Shown here: in pieces, positions 29,094 through 40,519 of the stretch
Position numbering within the stretch: the stretch's first letter is position 1
Layout: every line of letters begins with the position of its first letter
Origin: Pantoea rodasii
GTDB lineage: Bacteria; Pseudomonadota; Gammaproteobacteria; Enterobacterales; Enterobacteriaceae
Assembly: GCF_002095465.1 (NCBI RefSeq)
Contig: NZ_MLFP01000008.1
Coordinates: forward strand, 62,001 to 126,000
Reading direction: 5' to 3'
Length of the DNA stretch: 64,000 nucleotides
The notes under the pieces: generated by a model
What the model was told of the DNA's origin: nothing
Databases searched by the model: none
The model's input: the letters and a program-made list of their open reading frames with translations, nothing else
Position numbers and translations under genes: made by a program

Positions 29094-29387
29094 CTATAAT
29101 GGTTCGGGCTTGTAGCGGGAATTTAATACTGACAGGTCAACAGCTTTTTCCGCCCGATCCAGATCATAGGCAGCCTGGATACGTAGCCACATTGCAGGTG
29201 TACTACCGAGTACAGCTGAAAGTTTAATAGCCATTTCAGGCGTAATAGAAGTCAGTCCTGCAACCATATGTGAGGCTGAAGAGGGTGCAACTGCCAGAGC
29301 CCGGGCCAGCTCTCTGATACCGATGTCGAGATCTTCCATAATATCGGCAATAATTTCACCCGCGTGCGGAGGATTATGTTTAGTCAT
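29094..29387 (-). CDS. higA: HigA-family antitoxin (orphan)
   Basis: A 97-residue XRE-type protein: HAGEIIADIMEDLDIGIREL then LARALAVAPSSASHMVAGL, a helix-turn-helix typical of HigA/VapI antitoxins, and a conserved SAVLGSTPAMWLRIQAAYDL helix. Its start (ATG) overlaps the TGA of a HigB 3' remnant in the form TGATG, the normal higBA overlap. The toxin gene is reduced to its end by IS3-type sequence, so the antitoxin is now orphan. Confidence 0.75.
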   Translation of the reverse strand: MTKHNPPHAGEIIADIMEDLDIGIRELARALAVAPSSASHMVAGLTSITPEMAIKLSAVLGSTPAMWLRIQAAYDLDRAEKAVDLSVLNSRYKPEPL

Positions 29388-29440
29388 CAGTGGTAATCCT
29401 CATAATAGTTCAGAATGATGGAGGCAAAGCTGACCTGACC
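29387..29440 (-). pseudogene. higB: 3' remnant of HigB-family toxin
   Basis: The frame ends Y-Y-E-D-Y-H-stop, the DYH ending characteristic of HigB, and its TGA overlaps the higA start. The upstream part is replaced by IS3-like sequence beginning near 29441. Confidence 0.5.
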
Positions 29441-29735
29441 GCTATGGAGATGCAGATGTTTTCATCGATTGTCATGTTGTGATCCCCAGATGCTGCCGGT
29501 AATTTACCGGACTCATTGAACCTAATGATTTTTTGATCCATCTCTCGTTATACCAACGTATTTACCTGTCCAGGAAGCACATAAGCTCTTTTAGCATTGT
29601 GCCCGCCAGGTTTTTTCATTATATATTTCATTTTTGACCCGCCCGAACAAGTCTCCACACGCTGCATGATCCGACGAACAACTTTTGCACGACACGGGCC
29701 TTATAGGACCCATTGCGTTGATACAATCCAGCTGG
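29441..29735 (-). mobile_element. IS3-family remnant, 3' end
   Basis: The stretch closely matches 42070-42350 (shared pieces such as GGAGATGCAGATGTTTT, TGTTGTGATCCCCAGATG and CATTTTTGACCCGCCCGAA). That second copy encodes the C-terminal DDE domain of an IS3 transposase on the minus strand. Here the frames are broken. The edge at 29441 truncates HigB. Confidence 0.65.
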
Positions 29736-29850
29736 CCCGGAGCTTTTTCTGGCGTCCGACTGGCGCAAATTTGTCACTGTACAAACGCTGTATGTTTATT
29801 GCGGCCTGATGGTGAATTATTTCGTTGGCTCGCCATTTATGGGGCTCAGA

Positions 29851-31326
29851 TTATCCCTGCGCAACCAGATAACTGTCCAACCTTATCAACGCGATCACAT
29901 ATTTCGGTAACGCGTCCAGCAGCGATGGCAAATGGATTGTCTCGTCGGCACCGTGCGGCAAACCGTGGCCCTCAGGTAAAAAGTCTGGCGTGTTGGCCGC
30001 AGTTTTCCGGTAGCCAGGGCCAAAGGTGATGGCGTTTGGTAGCTTCTTCGAATGCGTCACACCGCCCATGGCATAAGGACGATCGTTATTACCGGTGGTG
30101 TCATTCCACACTTGTTGCAGCAGAGAAATCACCGGGTGAGATGCCGGCAGGAAGAACGGTGCTACATCGCGCCAATCGGGATCAAGCGTAATGGTGGTGC
30201 CGGCTAACTGCTGCTGCAACATTTCGACGATCTGCTCTCCGCGCCACGAAACAGGATAACGGATATCGCAATCAATGCTCAGCGTGTCGGCGTGCTGGCG
30301 GTACCACACGCCCGCGTTCAGCGTCAGTTTGCCGGACTCCGCATCTTCCAGCGCCAAACCAGCGCTCTCGCCATACGGTGAAGCGAATAGCTGCACCAGC
30401 GTTTCTGCTAGCTGACGTTCGTGATCGCCCAGCAGCTCCAGCTCGATCAGGGCCGCGAGCAGCACCTGCGTGGCATTCAGCGTGCCGTCAGGGAAGGCGG
30501 CATGCCCCCCGTTGCCGCGCGCTTCCAGCGTGAAAGCACCATCCTGCCCAGGTTTGATGAACACAGTGGTAGCGGCAACGCCCTGCAACAGTGCCAGCTT
30601 TTCACTGACGTCATGCAAATTGGCCTGCGCAATCCTCACGCTGGCGAAATCCGGCACGCTGTTGCTGGCCAATCCGGCAACGATATCGGCCAGCACGCCC
30701 GACTCAGCGACATTCAGGGTAAAGCTGAGTTGCCCTTTCTGCGCATTGTTCACCGGGAACATGCCGTCAGTGACAATCGAATACTCGGGCACCGGACCGT
30801 TCTCCGCGTACCACGCCATATCGGCCATATTGGTTTCTTCCGCCAGACCATAAACAATGCGCAGATTATGATGCAGCTGAATATTCAGATCGCGAATGAG
30901 CTTTAATAGATAGAAATTCAGTACGCCGGGGCCTTTGTTATCGGCGACGCCGCGTCCAATGACAAAATCGCCGTGGTGCGTGAGCGTAAAAGGCGGGAAG
31001 GTCCAGTTATCGCCCGCCGGCACCACATCCAGATGGTTGATCAGCCCTATGTCGCGTGCGTGTTCGCCGTAAATCAACGAACCGGCATAGCCTTGATGCT
31101 GCTCGGTTTTGAAACCGGCCTGCTCTGCATGATCTAACACATGCTGCAAAATCTGCGCGCACTCGGCGCCAAAGGGCGCGCCCGGCGCTGCGCGATCGGC
31201 GCGGCTGATGCTGGGAATGGCAATCCATTGGGCCAAATCATCGGTTAATGCGGTTCGGTGATCCGCGATCCATTGCTTAATCTGCGGTAACAACGCGCGC
31301 TCTTCTGGTGATAACGACTCGGACAT
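29851..31326 (-). CDS. M20-family metallopeptidase/amidohydrolase
   Basis: A 491-residue product from the ATG at 31326, preceded by GGAGA. The M20 motifs are clear: metal-ligand region LINHLDVVPAGDNW (His and Asp), RGVADNKGPG (bridging Asp), the general base in GLAEETN, and a C-terminal AMGGVTHSKKLPN His. Relatives include dipeptidases, acetylornithine deacetylase and N-carbamoyl amino acid hydrolases. It is divergent from hyuA, which would suit release of an amino acid from a hydantoin-derived intermediate; that link is inference. Confidence 0.75.
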   Translation of the reverse strand: MSESLSPEERALLPQIKQWIADHRTALTDDLAQWIAIPSISRADRAAPGAPFGAECAQILQHVLDHAEQAGFKTEQHQGYAGSLIYGEHARDIGLINHLDVVPAGDNWTFPPFTLTHHGDFVIGRGVADNKGPGVLNFYLLKLIRDLNIQLHHNLRIVYGLAEETNMADMAWYAENGPVPEYSIVTDGMFPVNNAQKGQLSFTLNVAESGVLADIVAGLASNSVPDFASVRIAQANLHDVSEKLALLQGVAATTVFIKPGQDGAFTLEARGNGGHAAFPDGTLNATQVLLAALIELELLGDHERQLAETLVQLFASPYGESAGLALEDAESGKLTLNAGVWYRQHADTLSIDCDIRYPVSWRGEQIVEMLQQQLAGTTITLDPDWRDVAPFFLPASHPVISLLQQVWNDTTGNNDRPYAMGGVTHSKKLPNAITFGPGYRKTAANTPDFLPEGHGLPHGADETIHLPSLLDALPKYVIALIRLDSYLVAQG

Positions 31327-31536
31327 AAGGTTTCTCCTTCGATTTATGCACAAGATAAATTATTCCACCGTTCCGACTTAGACGCATTTGCGCGAACCAT
31401 TGCTACCACGCAGCTAAGCCCCTCTTCATGCGCATTCCAGCAAAGCTTAGTCATTTTTGTTGCTCGTATTGCATGGTAAAGCAACGGAGATTATCGCCTT
31501 ACGACGCTAAGTCACCAGTAATGCAGGAGAATTAAG

Positions 31537-33594
31537 GTGGATAATAGCCCCCCAGCCGGAGCGACAGTCGGCGTGGATGTCGGAGGAACCTTTACCGATT
31601 TTGTTTTATTTGATCCACAACGCCAGCAACGTTTTTTTCATAAACAGCCCAGCACGCCCGCCGATCCCGCTATGGCGGTCAGCGACGGGCTGCGCGCCGT
31701 GCTGGTAAAGAGCGGACTGCCTGCCAGCGCATTGTCGTTGGTGCTGCACGGCACAACGCTGGGCCTCAATGCCATTATCCAGCGGCGCGGCGCCGATATT
31801 GCACTGGTCATCAGTAGCGGTTTCCGAGATGTGCTGGAGATCGCACGTGCTCGCATGCCGTCCTCTTTCGATTTTCATGCCGACCGCGAGCCGCCCTTTT
31901 TATCGCGACAGCGCGTGCTGGAGATCCCGGCGCGTTTTAATCCCGCTGGTGAAGTCACTCAGTGGCCAACCGAGGCTGAACTTGCAAAGGTGGCATCCGA
32001 CGTTTTGCAACTCAACGTTAGTGCGGTGGCACTGGTGACCATTAACGGTTATGCCAATCCATTACTTGAAGCAGAGCTGGCAAAAACGCTGGCCGTAAGT
32101 TTAGGTGATGTAACGGTACTCTCTTCGGCGCAGCTTTGGCCGGAAATCCGTGAATATGAACGCACGCTGGTAGCCGGGTTGAATACCTATATTCAGCCGC
32201 TGATGCAGCACTACTTTAACCGGCTGAGCGATTTACTGGCGCAGCAGGCGATTGGCGTTCCCTTACTGATCACCGCCTCCAACGGCGGCGTGCTGCCGCT
32301 GGAGGCCGCTCTCCAGCGACCGGTGGACACGCTGCTCTCCGGACCAGCCTCGGGCGTAATTGCTGCGGCACATCTGGCATCCGGTGCTGGCTTCGTCTCC
32401 TTTGATATGGGCGGCACCAGCAGCGATATTTCGCTGTCGGAGCAGGGCGAAATCGAACGCGTCAACCGCACCGAGATTGGCGGCCTGCCGCTAATTCTGC
32501 CGGTGGTGGGTGTATCGGCGATTGGTGCCGGCGGCGGCTCCATCGTGCATATCGATGATTTCGGTATTCTTAAAGTGGGTCCCGACAGCGCGGGCGCCGA
32601 TCCGGGCCCGGTTTCGTATCAGCGCGGCGGCACGCAACCCACGCTTACCGATTGCTATCTGGTGAGCGGCATCTTGTCCGCCGAGGCGGCGCTGGCGGGC
32701 ACAATTAAGCTGGATCATGCCGCCGCGCATCAATCGCTGAGCAAATTGGGCGAAACCTTAGGGCTTGATGCCGAACAGGTGGCCAGCGGCGCTATCGCGC
32801 TGGCAACGGCGCAGATGGCGACTGAACTGAACAAAGCGCTGGCGCAGCGCGGTTTGACAGCCGATGGCTTGACGCTGATTCCCTTTGGCGGCGCGGGCCC
32901 GACGCACGCCAACTTTTTCGCCGAAGAAGCGGGCATCAATCGCATACTGGTGCCGCAGCGTCCCGGCACGTTCTGCGCCGAGGGTGCAATCAGCGCTGAT
33001 ATCCGCCGCGATTTTGTGCGCAGTCTGCGCATCAATGTCACGTCGGAAAGCTACGGCAAAATCGCCGCAACCGTTACTGAGCTGCACCAGCTGGCGCAAA
33101 CGTGGTTTGTCGAACAGGCCAGCCGTCTAAGCGAGCGAGCCCATTATCGGGTGGAAGCGGATATGCGCTATGCCGGACAAGCGTACGAACTCAGCGTCAG
33201 CCTCGGTAGCCCGGAGACCATCACGCATCCGCATTTGCTGGAACGTTTCCAACAACTTCATCAGCAGCGTTATGGCTTCAGCACGCCTGACGCGGCTATT
33301 GAACTGACCACGCTGCGGCTGTCGCTGAATGCCGCGCTGCCGCGTCCGACAGATAAATCCTTTGACGCCATAACTAAGCTTGATGAGTCACGTTCGCGCC
33401 CACTTTATCTCCAGGGAGCTTGGGTGAATGCGCGTATCTGGCAGCGCATCAACATCGGCAAGCAGACCCAAATCGTTGGCCCGGCGGTGATCGAGCAAGA
33501 CGATACCACCACGCTGATCTTACCTGGCTGGTCAGCGCGCGCCGATGAAAGCGGCAATCTGCTGATCGCTCGCGCAACGGGAGACGCATCATGA
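31537..33594 (+). CDS. hyuA: hydantoinase/oxoprolinase HyuA-type subunit
   Basis: A 685-residue ATP-dependent hydantoinase/5-oxoprolinase large-family A subunit. VGVDVGGTFTDFVLFD at the N-terminus and GFVSFDMGGTSSDISL in the middle are the two phosphate-binding motifs of the actin-like fold, and PFGGAGPTHANFFAEEAGI follows. The GTG start has AAGG just before it. It overlaps hyuB by four bases (ATGA). The partner pair hydrolyses a cyclic amide (hydantoin, 5-oxoproline or similar) using ATP. Confidence 0.85.
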   Translation: MDNSPPAGATVGVDVGGTFTDFVLFDPQRQQRFFHKQPSTPADPAMAVSDGLRAVLVKSGLPASALSLVLHGTTLGLNAIIQRRGADIALVISSGFRDVLEIARARMPSSFDFHADREPPFLSRQRVLEIPARFNPAGEVTQWPTEAELAKVASDVLQLNVSAVALVTINGYANPLLEAELAKTLAVSLGDVTVLSSAQLWPEIREYERTLVAGLNTYIQPLMQHYFNRLSDLLAQQAIGVPLLITASNGGVLPLEAALQRPVDTLLSGPASGVIAAAHLASGAGFVSFDMGGTSSDISLSEQGEIERVNRTEIGGLPLILPVVGVSAIGAGGGSIVHIDDFGILKVGPDSAGADPGPVSYQRGGTQPTLTDCYLVSGILSAEAALAGTIKLDHAAAHQSLSKLGETLGLDAEQVASGAIALATAQMATELNKALAQRGLTADGLTLIPFGGAGPTHANFFAEEAGINRILVPQRPGTFCAEGAISADIRRDFVRSLRINVTSESYGKIAATVTELHQLAQTWFVEQASRLSERAHYRVEADMRYAGQAYELSVSLGSPETITHPHLLERFQQLHQQRYGFSTPDAAIELTTLRLSLNAALPRPTDKSFDAITKLDESRSRPLYLQGAWVNARIWQRINIGKQTQIVGPAVIEQDDTTTLILPGWSARADESGNLLIARATGDAS

Positions 33595-35618
33595 AACTGG
33601 ATGCCATCACCCTCGAAATTCTCAACCAAAAACTCACCGCGCTTACCGAAGAGATGTGCCATATCCTGCAACGTACCGGACGCACCCTTTACGTGAAGGA
33701 AACCGCCGATTTTTGCTGCGCGGTGGCCGATTTGCAGGGCCGCTTCTTTGCCTATCCGAAAGGCATTGGCGTCTCCGGTTTTGTGGGACTCAACGCACTC
33801 ACCGCAATTCAGGCGGTCGGCGACGTCGCGCCTGGTGATGTGATCCTGACTAATGATCCGTGGCGTTCGCGCGGACTGGCGACGCATCTTCCGGATTTGC
33901 AGGTGCTGGCGCCGTGGTTCATCGACGGCGAATTAGTGGCGTGGGGTTGGGCTTTTTTACACGCTTCCGACGTTGGCGGTCGCGTACCGAGCAGCATCTC
34001 GCCCACCAACAGTGATATTTATCAGGAGGGGCTGCAAATTCCACCGGTTAAGCTGGTGCGCGCCGGCGAACTCAATCGCGATGTGATGAACATTCTCACC
34101 GCCAACAGCCGCACACCGGATGCGATAGCTGGCGATATTCAGGCGATGCTGGCCGCGCTGAATGCCGGCCGCGACCGCCTCAATCGCATCGTAGCGCAGC
34201 ATGGCGTACAGAACGTGGTGCAGGCGCAGCAGGATTTGCAGGCTTACTCGGCAATACGCGCGCGCCAGGTGCTGCGCCGCATCCCCGACGGTGTCTATCA
34301 GTTTGAAGATTACCTTGATGACGCCACAGGCAGCGGCTTGCCGGTGCGGCTTGCTATCACCGCCACCTTTAATGATGGCAATGTGCATCTCGATTTCACC
34401 GGCAGTGATGCGCAGGTAGCGGCAGCGATCAACATTCCCAGCCACGGCGATCCGCATGCGTGGCTAACCCTGCGCATTCTGGCGCTGGTGTGCACGCTGG
34501 ATAAAAGCGTACCGCTGAATGCCGGTTTACTCTCGCCGGTGACGCTGTTTGCACCCGCTGGCTCACTGGTCAATCCACATTATCCGGCTGCAGTTGGCGT
34601 CCGCCATGCAGCGGCGGTGCGTGTTAACGATCTGCTGAACGGCTTGCTGGGTCAGCCATTGCCTAACGTAATGCCCGCCGCCAGCGGCGGCACCATTATT
34701 CCGCTGGTGATTGCCGAAGTGGCGCGCAATGGCCGCGAACAGAATGTTCAGGTGATTGAACCCATGGTCGGTGGCGGCGGGGCGCGCTGGGGACGCGATG
34801 GCATCGATGGGCGCGACAACAGCATCTCAAACCTGGCGAATAATCCGGTAGAGATGGTGGAAGCGGAAACCCATATCGAAATCCGCCAGTACGCACTGCG
34901 ACCCGGTTCTGCTGGTGCTGGAGAGTGGCGCGGTGGCATGGGCCAGCAGATTCGCGTACGCATCCTGCAGAATGACAGCACGCTTCTGGCACGTGGCATG
35001 GAACGCATGCTGTTCCAGCCGTGGGGCGTACAGGGTGGTCATCCAGGGCAATCCACCACGTTGACGCTCAACCCTGATGACTCTGGCGGTCAGTCACTCG
35101 GCAAGATCGATCTTCTGAGCGTTAACGCCGGTGACGAAGTCCTGCTGCAAACTCCCGGCGGAGGCGGCTGGGGTGATCCCTTTAAGCGTGATGCACTGGC
35201 AGTGCAAAAGGATGTCGATAACCACTTGCTGAGCCACGCCGATGCGGCGCAACACTATGGCGTGGTATTGAACCATCACGGCATTGATGCAGCGGCTACA
35301 GCAGCCCTGCGCAGTCAACCGCGTGCGGCGTCATCCTCATTCGGCGAGGCGCGCGATAACTGGCAGACGCTGTTCGATGGTGATCTGCTGACGCGACTCA
35401 ATCTTCTGCTTTATCCACTCAGTCCGGCCGAACGCCAGCGACATCGCTCAGCGGTGTTTGCTGCCGCCTTAGCGCAGTTACCGGTAGATTTTCCCCGTTC
35501 AACTTCTCCAGCGTCCGCGAAAGCGCGCCAGACGTTTGTCGATGCGCTGCGCGCGCTGGAAAGTGAACTTTCAGCGTCAATTACCTCAATACCAGGAGAT
35601 GGCCATGCGCCAGTTTAA
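33591..35618 (+). CDS. hyuB: hydantoinase/oxoprolinase HyuB-type subunit
   Basis: A 675-residue B subunit. TLEILNQKLTALTEEM, the GDVILTNDPW motif and HLPDLQVLAPWFIDGEL, then HGDPHAWLTLRI and GGGGARWGRDGIDG, are typical of HyuB. The C-terminal GGGGWGDPFKRD segment is also conserved. The start overlaps the end of hyuA. It is followed directly by the substrate-binding protein gene, so the transporter and enzyme are one operon. Confidence 0.85.
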   Translation: MKLDAITLEILNQKLTALTEEMCHILQRTGRTLYVKETADFCCAVADLQGRFFAYPKGIGVSGFVGLNALTAIQAVGDVAPGDVILTNDPWRSRGLATHLPDLQVLAPWFIDGELVAWGWAFLHASDVGGRVPSSISPTNSDIYQEGLQIPPVKLVRAGELNRDVMNILTANSRTPDAIAGDIQAMLAALNAGRDRLNRIVAQHGVQNVVQAQQDLQAYSAIRARQVLRRIPDGVYQFEDYLDDATGSGLPVRLAITATFNDGNVHLDFTGSDAQVAAAINIPSHGDPHAWLTLRILALVCTLDKSVPLNAGLLSPVTLFAPAGSLVNPHYPAAVGVRHAAAVRVNDLLNGLLGQPLPNVMPAASGGTIIPLVIAEVARNGREQNVQVIEPMVGGGGARWGRDGIDGRDNSISNLANNPVEMVEAETHIEIRQYALRPGSAGAGEWRGGMGQQIRVRILQNDSTLLARGMERMLFQPWGVQGGHPGQSTTLTLNPDDSGGQSLGKIDLLSVNAGDEVLLQTPGGGGWGDPFKRDALAVQKDVDNHLLSHADAAQHYGVVLNHHGIDAAATAALRSQPRAASSSFGEARDNWQTLFDGDLLTRLNLLLYPLSPAERQRHRSAVFAAALAQLPVDFPRSTSPASAKARQTFVDALRALESELSASITSIPGDGHAPV

Positions 35619-36672
35619 TAAAAAATACTGCTCACCGCTCTGGTGGGCGTGTTAATCAGCGGTGCGGCGAGCGCGGCTGAAACTTCAGACTCGGTGATCG
35701 TCGGGGTTTATGGCGGTGACTGGGAGAAAAATATTCGTGCGTCCGGTCTGGAGCAGTTTGCTAAAGATAATCACCTCAAGCTGACCGTGGTGCCGGGTGC
35801 GGATGCAGAGTGGTTTGCCAAGTTGCGTGCCGCTAAAGGCCGCCGTTCGCCATATGACGTGGTAGTGTTCCAGCCCGATACCGTGCAGCGCGCGCAGGCG
35901 GCAGGTTTGCTGCAGCCGCTTGATGCTAAAGATATTCCCAACCTGAATAATTTGTATAAGAGCGTGCAGTCGCGCTTTGTTTATGACAATCAAACCTACG
36001 CCGCCGCATTCAGCCTTGGCCAGCTAGGGCTCGCTTATCGTAGCGATTTGGTGAAAAACCCGCCGAAAAGCTGGCTCGACTTGTGGAACCCGGAATACAA
36101 AGGCCACGTGGCGATTTCATCGCGACCTACGCTGCTGGTTTACAGTTCTTCGCGGGCTTAGTGCATGCGTTGGGCGGCGAGCTTAATCAGCCTGCCGCTG
36201 TCGATAAAGCCTTCGCCAAACTTGCGGATCTGCGCGGCAATGCGGTGGCTTTCCCGGACAGTCCGGGCGCGATTCAAACCCTGCTGGAGCGCGGTGATGC
36301 CTGGGTCGTGCCGTACTGGGATGGACGTGTGTTTGCACTGAAGCAGCAAGGCATGAAAGTCGATTTCGTGTATCCATCCGACGGCCCGGTTGTGGGTGCA
36401 GCGAACTGGGTGATTCCAAAGGGTGCGCCTAACCTTGCCAATGCCTACAAACTAGTAAACGCCATGTCAGCGCCCGAGGTGCAGAAAGCCTTCTCAGATA
36501 AATCACTGTATGGCATGACCAACAAGAACGTGCAGTACAGCGATAACCTGAAAAAGCAGGTGAAAGTAGGCGAAGAGGCGTACAGCAAACTGATATGGAT
36601 TGATTACAGCACCGCCACGCCGCAGCTGGCAGACTGGACCCGTCGCTGGAGTCAGGCACTCGGCGGTGCCAA

Positions 36673-36676
<4 letters not shown>
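35605..36676 (+). pseudogene. spermidine/putrescine-type substrate-binding protein, two frameshifts
   Basis: The ATG at 35605 starts a signal peptide that continues (LLTALVGVLISGAASAA) only if one A is restored in the A6 run at 35620-35625. The mature part has GVYGGDWEKNIRASGLEQFA, RSPYDVVVFQPDTVQRAQ and [20 protein letters not shown] second break near 36122, at a single G, is repaired the same way. The result is a PotD-type protein of about 357 residues. It is the periplasmic receptor for the ATPase and permeases that follow. Confidence 0.65.
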
Positions 36677-37753
<1,077 letters not shown>

Positions 37754-37754
<1 letters not shown>

Positions 37755-38620
37755 TGAAGATTTCTACGCGAAATCTGTTTCCCTGGTTACTGCTGACGCC
37801 ATCATTAATGTTCCTGCTACTGTTTTTGCTGGTGCCGCTGCTGCAACTGTTCGACCAAAGTCTGACCAACGTTGATAGCCTGCTTAATCCGCTGCCGGGC
37901 TACAGCCTGGCGCAATATGCGACGGTGTTTACCGATCCGCAATATCTGCACGCGCTGTGGACCACGCTGTGGGTGTCGCTACTCACCGCCGCCATCACCG
38001 TACTGCTGGCGTGGCCGGCGGCGTGGCTACTGGTGACGACACAGCGGCGCGGATGGCGCACGCTGCTGTATGTCATTCTGATTTCACCGTTGCTTACCAG
38101 CGTGGTTATCCGCACCTTCGCCTGGATTGTGCTGCTGGCTCAGAACGGCTTGATCAATGGCTTCCTGCTTTTTACCGGCCTGATTCCACAGCCGCTCAGC
38201 CTGTTGTGGAACATGAATGCGGTTATCATCGCTTATGTACAGGTAATGCTCCCGTTTGCCGTGTTGCCGCTGATCACCTCGCTAAACGAAATCGCGCCCT
38301 CGCTACGGCTGGCGGCGATGAGTCTCGGTGCCACCCCAGCGATGACTTTCCGCCGCGTGGTGCTGCCTTTGACGCTGCCCGGCATGCTGACCGGTTTCAT
38401 TATCGTCTTCTCCCTCGCGGCGGGCAGCTACATTACGCCGTTGCTGATTGGTGGGCGCTTACAGCCGCTGCTGCCGATTGCCATTTATCAGCAAGCGATG
38501 CAGATCGCCAACCTGCCGCTGGCGGCGGCGCTGTCGTTGACGCTGCTGGTGATGACCTTGATTGTCGCCGGGATTGCGGGTGCGTTCCTGAAACGCTGGG
38601 AGAAAAAGAATCATGGATAA
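37754..38620 (+). CDS. ABC transporter permease, PotB-type
   Basis: A 288-residue permease starting ATG at 37754, which overlaps the ATPase stop. Six hydrophobic segments are spread over the protein, and the conserved EAA loop is visible (SLRLAAMSLGATPAMTFRRV). The second permease gene overlaps its end by eight bases. The two permeases form a heterodimeric channel. Confidence 0.8.
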
Positions 38621-39418
38621 CACTCAAAGTTTGTCGCAGCAGCTAACGCGGTTCGGCGTGACTCTGGCGGGCATTTTGATTTACGCCTTTTTAGCGCTGC
38701 CGGTGCTGGTGATTATGCTTTCGGCATTTAGCCTGAACCTTACCCGCAGTTTCCTCCGCAGGGATTTTCGCTGCGTTGGTTCAGCGCGCTATTACAGGAT
38801 GACGGCTGGATCGCATCGCTTTGGATCAGCGCGTTGCTGCTGGTGATCGTCACACCGATTACCGTGGTGCTCGGCACCTTTGCCGCCTGGTCGCTGGCAC
38901 GGCTGGAGTTCCGCTATCGCGAGGTAATGCAGGCGTTTATTCTGTCGCCGCTGATGATTCCCCAAGTGGTGCTGGGGATTGCGCTGCTCTATGTGCTAAC
39001 GGCAACGGGCATCGCCGGGATGATCAGCGGGCTTGTGATTGGACATGTGGTAGTGGCGCTGCCGTATGTGGTGCGCACCGTTAGCGTGAGTCTGGCGGCA
39101 ATGGATAAGCGGCTCGAAGCAGTGTCGATGAGTTTGGGCGCAGGGCGTTGGTATACATTTCGCCACGTCACGCTGCCGCTGATTAAGCCTGGCATTCTGG
39201 CCGGTGCGGTATTTGCGGCAGTAACCTCATTTGGTGAAGTATCAGTAAGCCTGTTTCTCAGCGCGCCAGACACTATTACCGTGCCGGTTCGGGTATTTAA
39301 CTATGTAGATCAGACTTTTGATCCGACGGTGAATGCTATTTCGGTGATCTTCATAATCTTTGCGGTGCTGATTTTGGTTGTGATTGAGAAAACAATTGGG
39401 CTGGTGAAGTTAAGTTAG
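38613..39418 (+). CDS. ABC transporter permease, PotC-type (frameshifted)
   Basis: The ATG at 38613 opens a membrane protein that breaks at the C2 run 38753-38754, where one more C would continue into the downstream frame (GFSLRWFSALLQDDGWIASL). The downstream part carries the EAA loop (DKRLEAVSMSLGAGRWYTFR) and the last helices. The complete protein would be about 268 residues. It ends the operon. Confidence 0.75.
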
Positions 39419-39509
39419 CTGACTAGGTTAACCCAGTAGGAGTGGAGAAAGAATGGTCATCAGCTCAGCATTAAGTAATAGATATGGCATCAGACATGAA
39501 TAAGAAATC

Positions 39510-39523
39510 CCCGGCTTGCCGGG
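39510..39523. terminator. possible hairpin between convergent genes
   Basis: CCCGGC and GCCGGG pair with almost no loop, in the gap between the PotC-type permease and the RelE/ParE-type toxin gene, which are convergent. There is no strong T run. Confidence 0.3.
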
Positions 39524-39532
39524 CATTAAGTG

Positions 39533-39871
39533 TCAGTACAGTAAGTTGTACCGATACAGATGCTTTTCAAAATCCTGTTTCATGCTGACAAACATCAGAA
39601 TTTCGATGTTGGTGCCATCAAAGTCGTAAATCACGCGATACTCGTTATCTACATCCAGGTGCTTACGCAGTAACATACCGCGGTTCTGAAGAAGGAAGTT
39701 GAAACGGTATCTCACAGGATCCTGGCTGATAGCTTCTATCGCATCGTCGAGAAGATAATCGACCAACTCCATGGCGCGATGGGCCACAATGAAACCACTT
39801 TTATAGGATTCAATATCCGACAGACTATGCACCGCAATTGGCGCAATGATCACATTGAACGGCACTGACAC
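39533..39871 (-). CDS. RelE/ParE-superfamily toxin
   Basis: A 112-residue protein with the RelE/ParE fold pattern: an N-terminal strand and helix (VIIAPIAVHSLSDIESY), then a middle Arg-containing strand (RYRFNFLLQNRGMLLRK), and a C-terminal EYRVIYDFDGTNIEILMF strand pair. RelE-type toxins cleave mRNA at the ribosome and ParE-type toxins block gyrase; the sequence does not tell which. It follows the antitoxin gene by 14 bases in the same operon. Confidence 0.65.
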   Translation of the reverse strand: MSVPFNVIIAPIAVHSLSDIESYKSGFIVAHRAMELVDYLLDDAIEAISQDPVRYRFNFLLQNRGMLLRKHLDVDNEYRVIYDFDGTNIEILMFVSMKQDFEKHLYRYNLLY

Positions 39872-39885
39872 CTAACACCTCGCTG

Positions 39886-40155
39886 TTATTTTCTGGCTTC
39901 ACGCAGTTTTCTCCTGGCTTCATCCGGAGTCATGCCCTTGCCGTCTTCAATTTCTTTTTTAGCCAGCGTTGCCAGCTTGAAAAGGGCGTTAATGTTTCGC
40001 TCTTCCTGTATCTCACGCAGTTCCGCATCCCGTTCAGCGGCAGTCTGAATGAATAATTCCGCTACTCCGTTTTTGGTTACGTACACACCTCCTGCAAAGG
40101 TTTCAGCATTTCCAAGGCTGTCTCGTGCAAGTTTCTGGGACATAGTTTGTGACAT
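39886..40155 (-). CDS. antitoxin of RelE/ParE-type pair
   Basis: An 89-residue antitoxin. An N-terminal region of strand-turn-helix (LGNAETFAGGVYVTKNGVAE) resembles a Phd/YefM-type DNA-binding domain, and a long charged helix (AAERDAELREIQEERN) is the usual toxin-binding part. It precedes the toxin gene, as expected for TA operons, and probably autoregulates the pair. Confidence 0.6.
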   Translation of the reverse strand: MSQTMSQKLARDSLGNAETFAGGVYVTKNGVAELFIQTAAERDAELREIQEERNINALFKLATLAKKEIEDGKGMTPDEARRKLREARK

Positions 40156-40519
40156 TGAGATACTCCGGTATTTGGACGATGCACCAGCAAATCAGAGCTG
40201 TGCATTTCCAAGGGCAAGTAATTCGATTCCTTTAGTGGTTAGGCCTTGAGGTTCTTTCCAACCTCATGAAGACAGCTATTTATAGTTTCACCACACGCGG
40301 CCCTTAGCATGGCCTTTGACTCACTTTATCACCGTGTACTTATAGAGTGCATATTTATCCACCAACTGATATTGGTGTGTTTGATCTGGGTAATAGCAAT
40401 AGGGGTTAGATTTTTTAGAGACTGAGTGCTTCTTAAAGAGGTTGAACGCTGAAGTTTACTTAAGTGCATATTACATTTAACATAATAAGTATTACATGCA
40501 TTAAATTTGTAGTGGCTAA

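Noticed and set aside
29597-29809. open frame with unusual hydrophobic start over the IS3 remnant
   Set aside because: It is the antisense of a transposase remnant and has no homology-like features.
30421-30906. long open frame antisense to the M20 gene
   Set aside because: Shadow of a strongly supported GC-rich gene.
32211-33099. several open frames antisense to hyuA
   Set aside because: Codon-pattern shadows of hyuA; no motifs or ribosome sites.
37957-38646. 229-codon frame overlapping the PotB-type permease
   Set aside because: The permease frame has family motifs; this frame is Ala/His-rich and unsupported.
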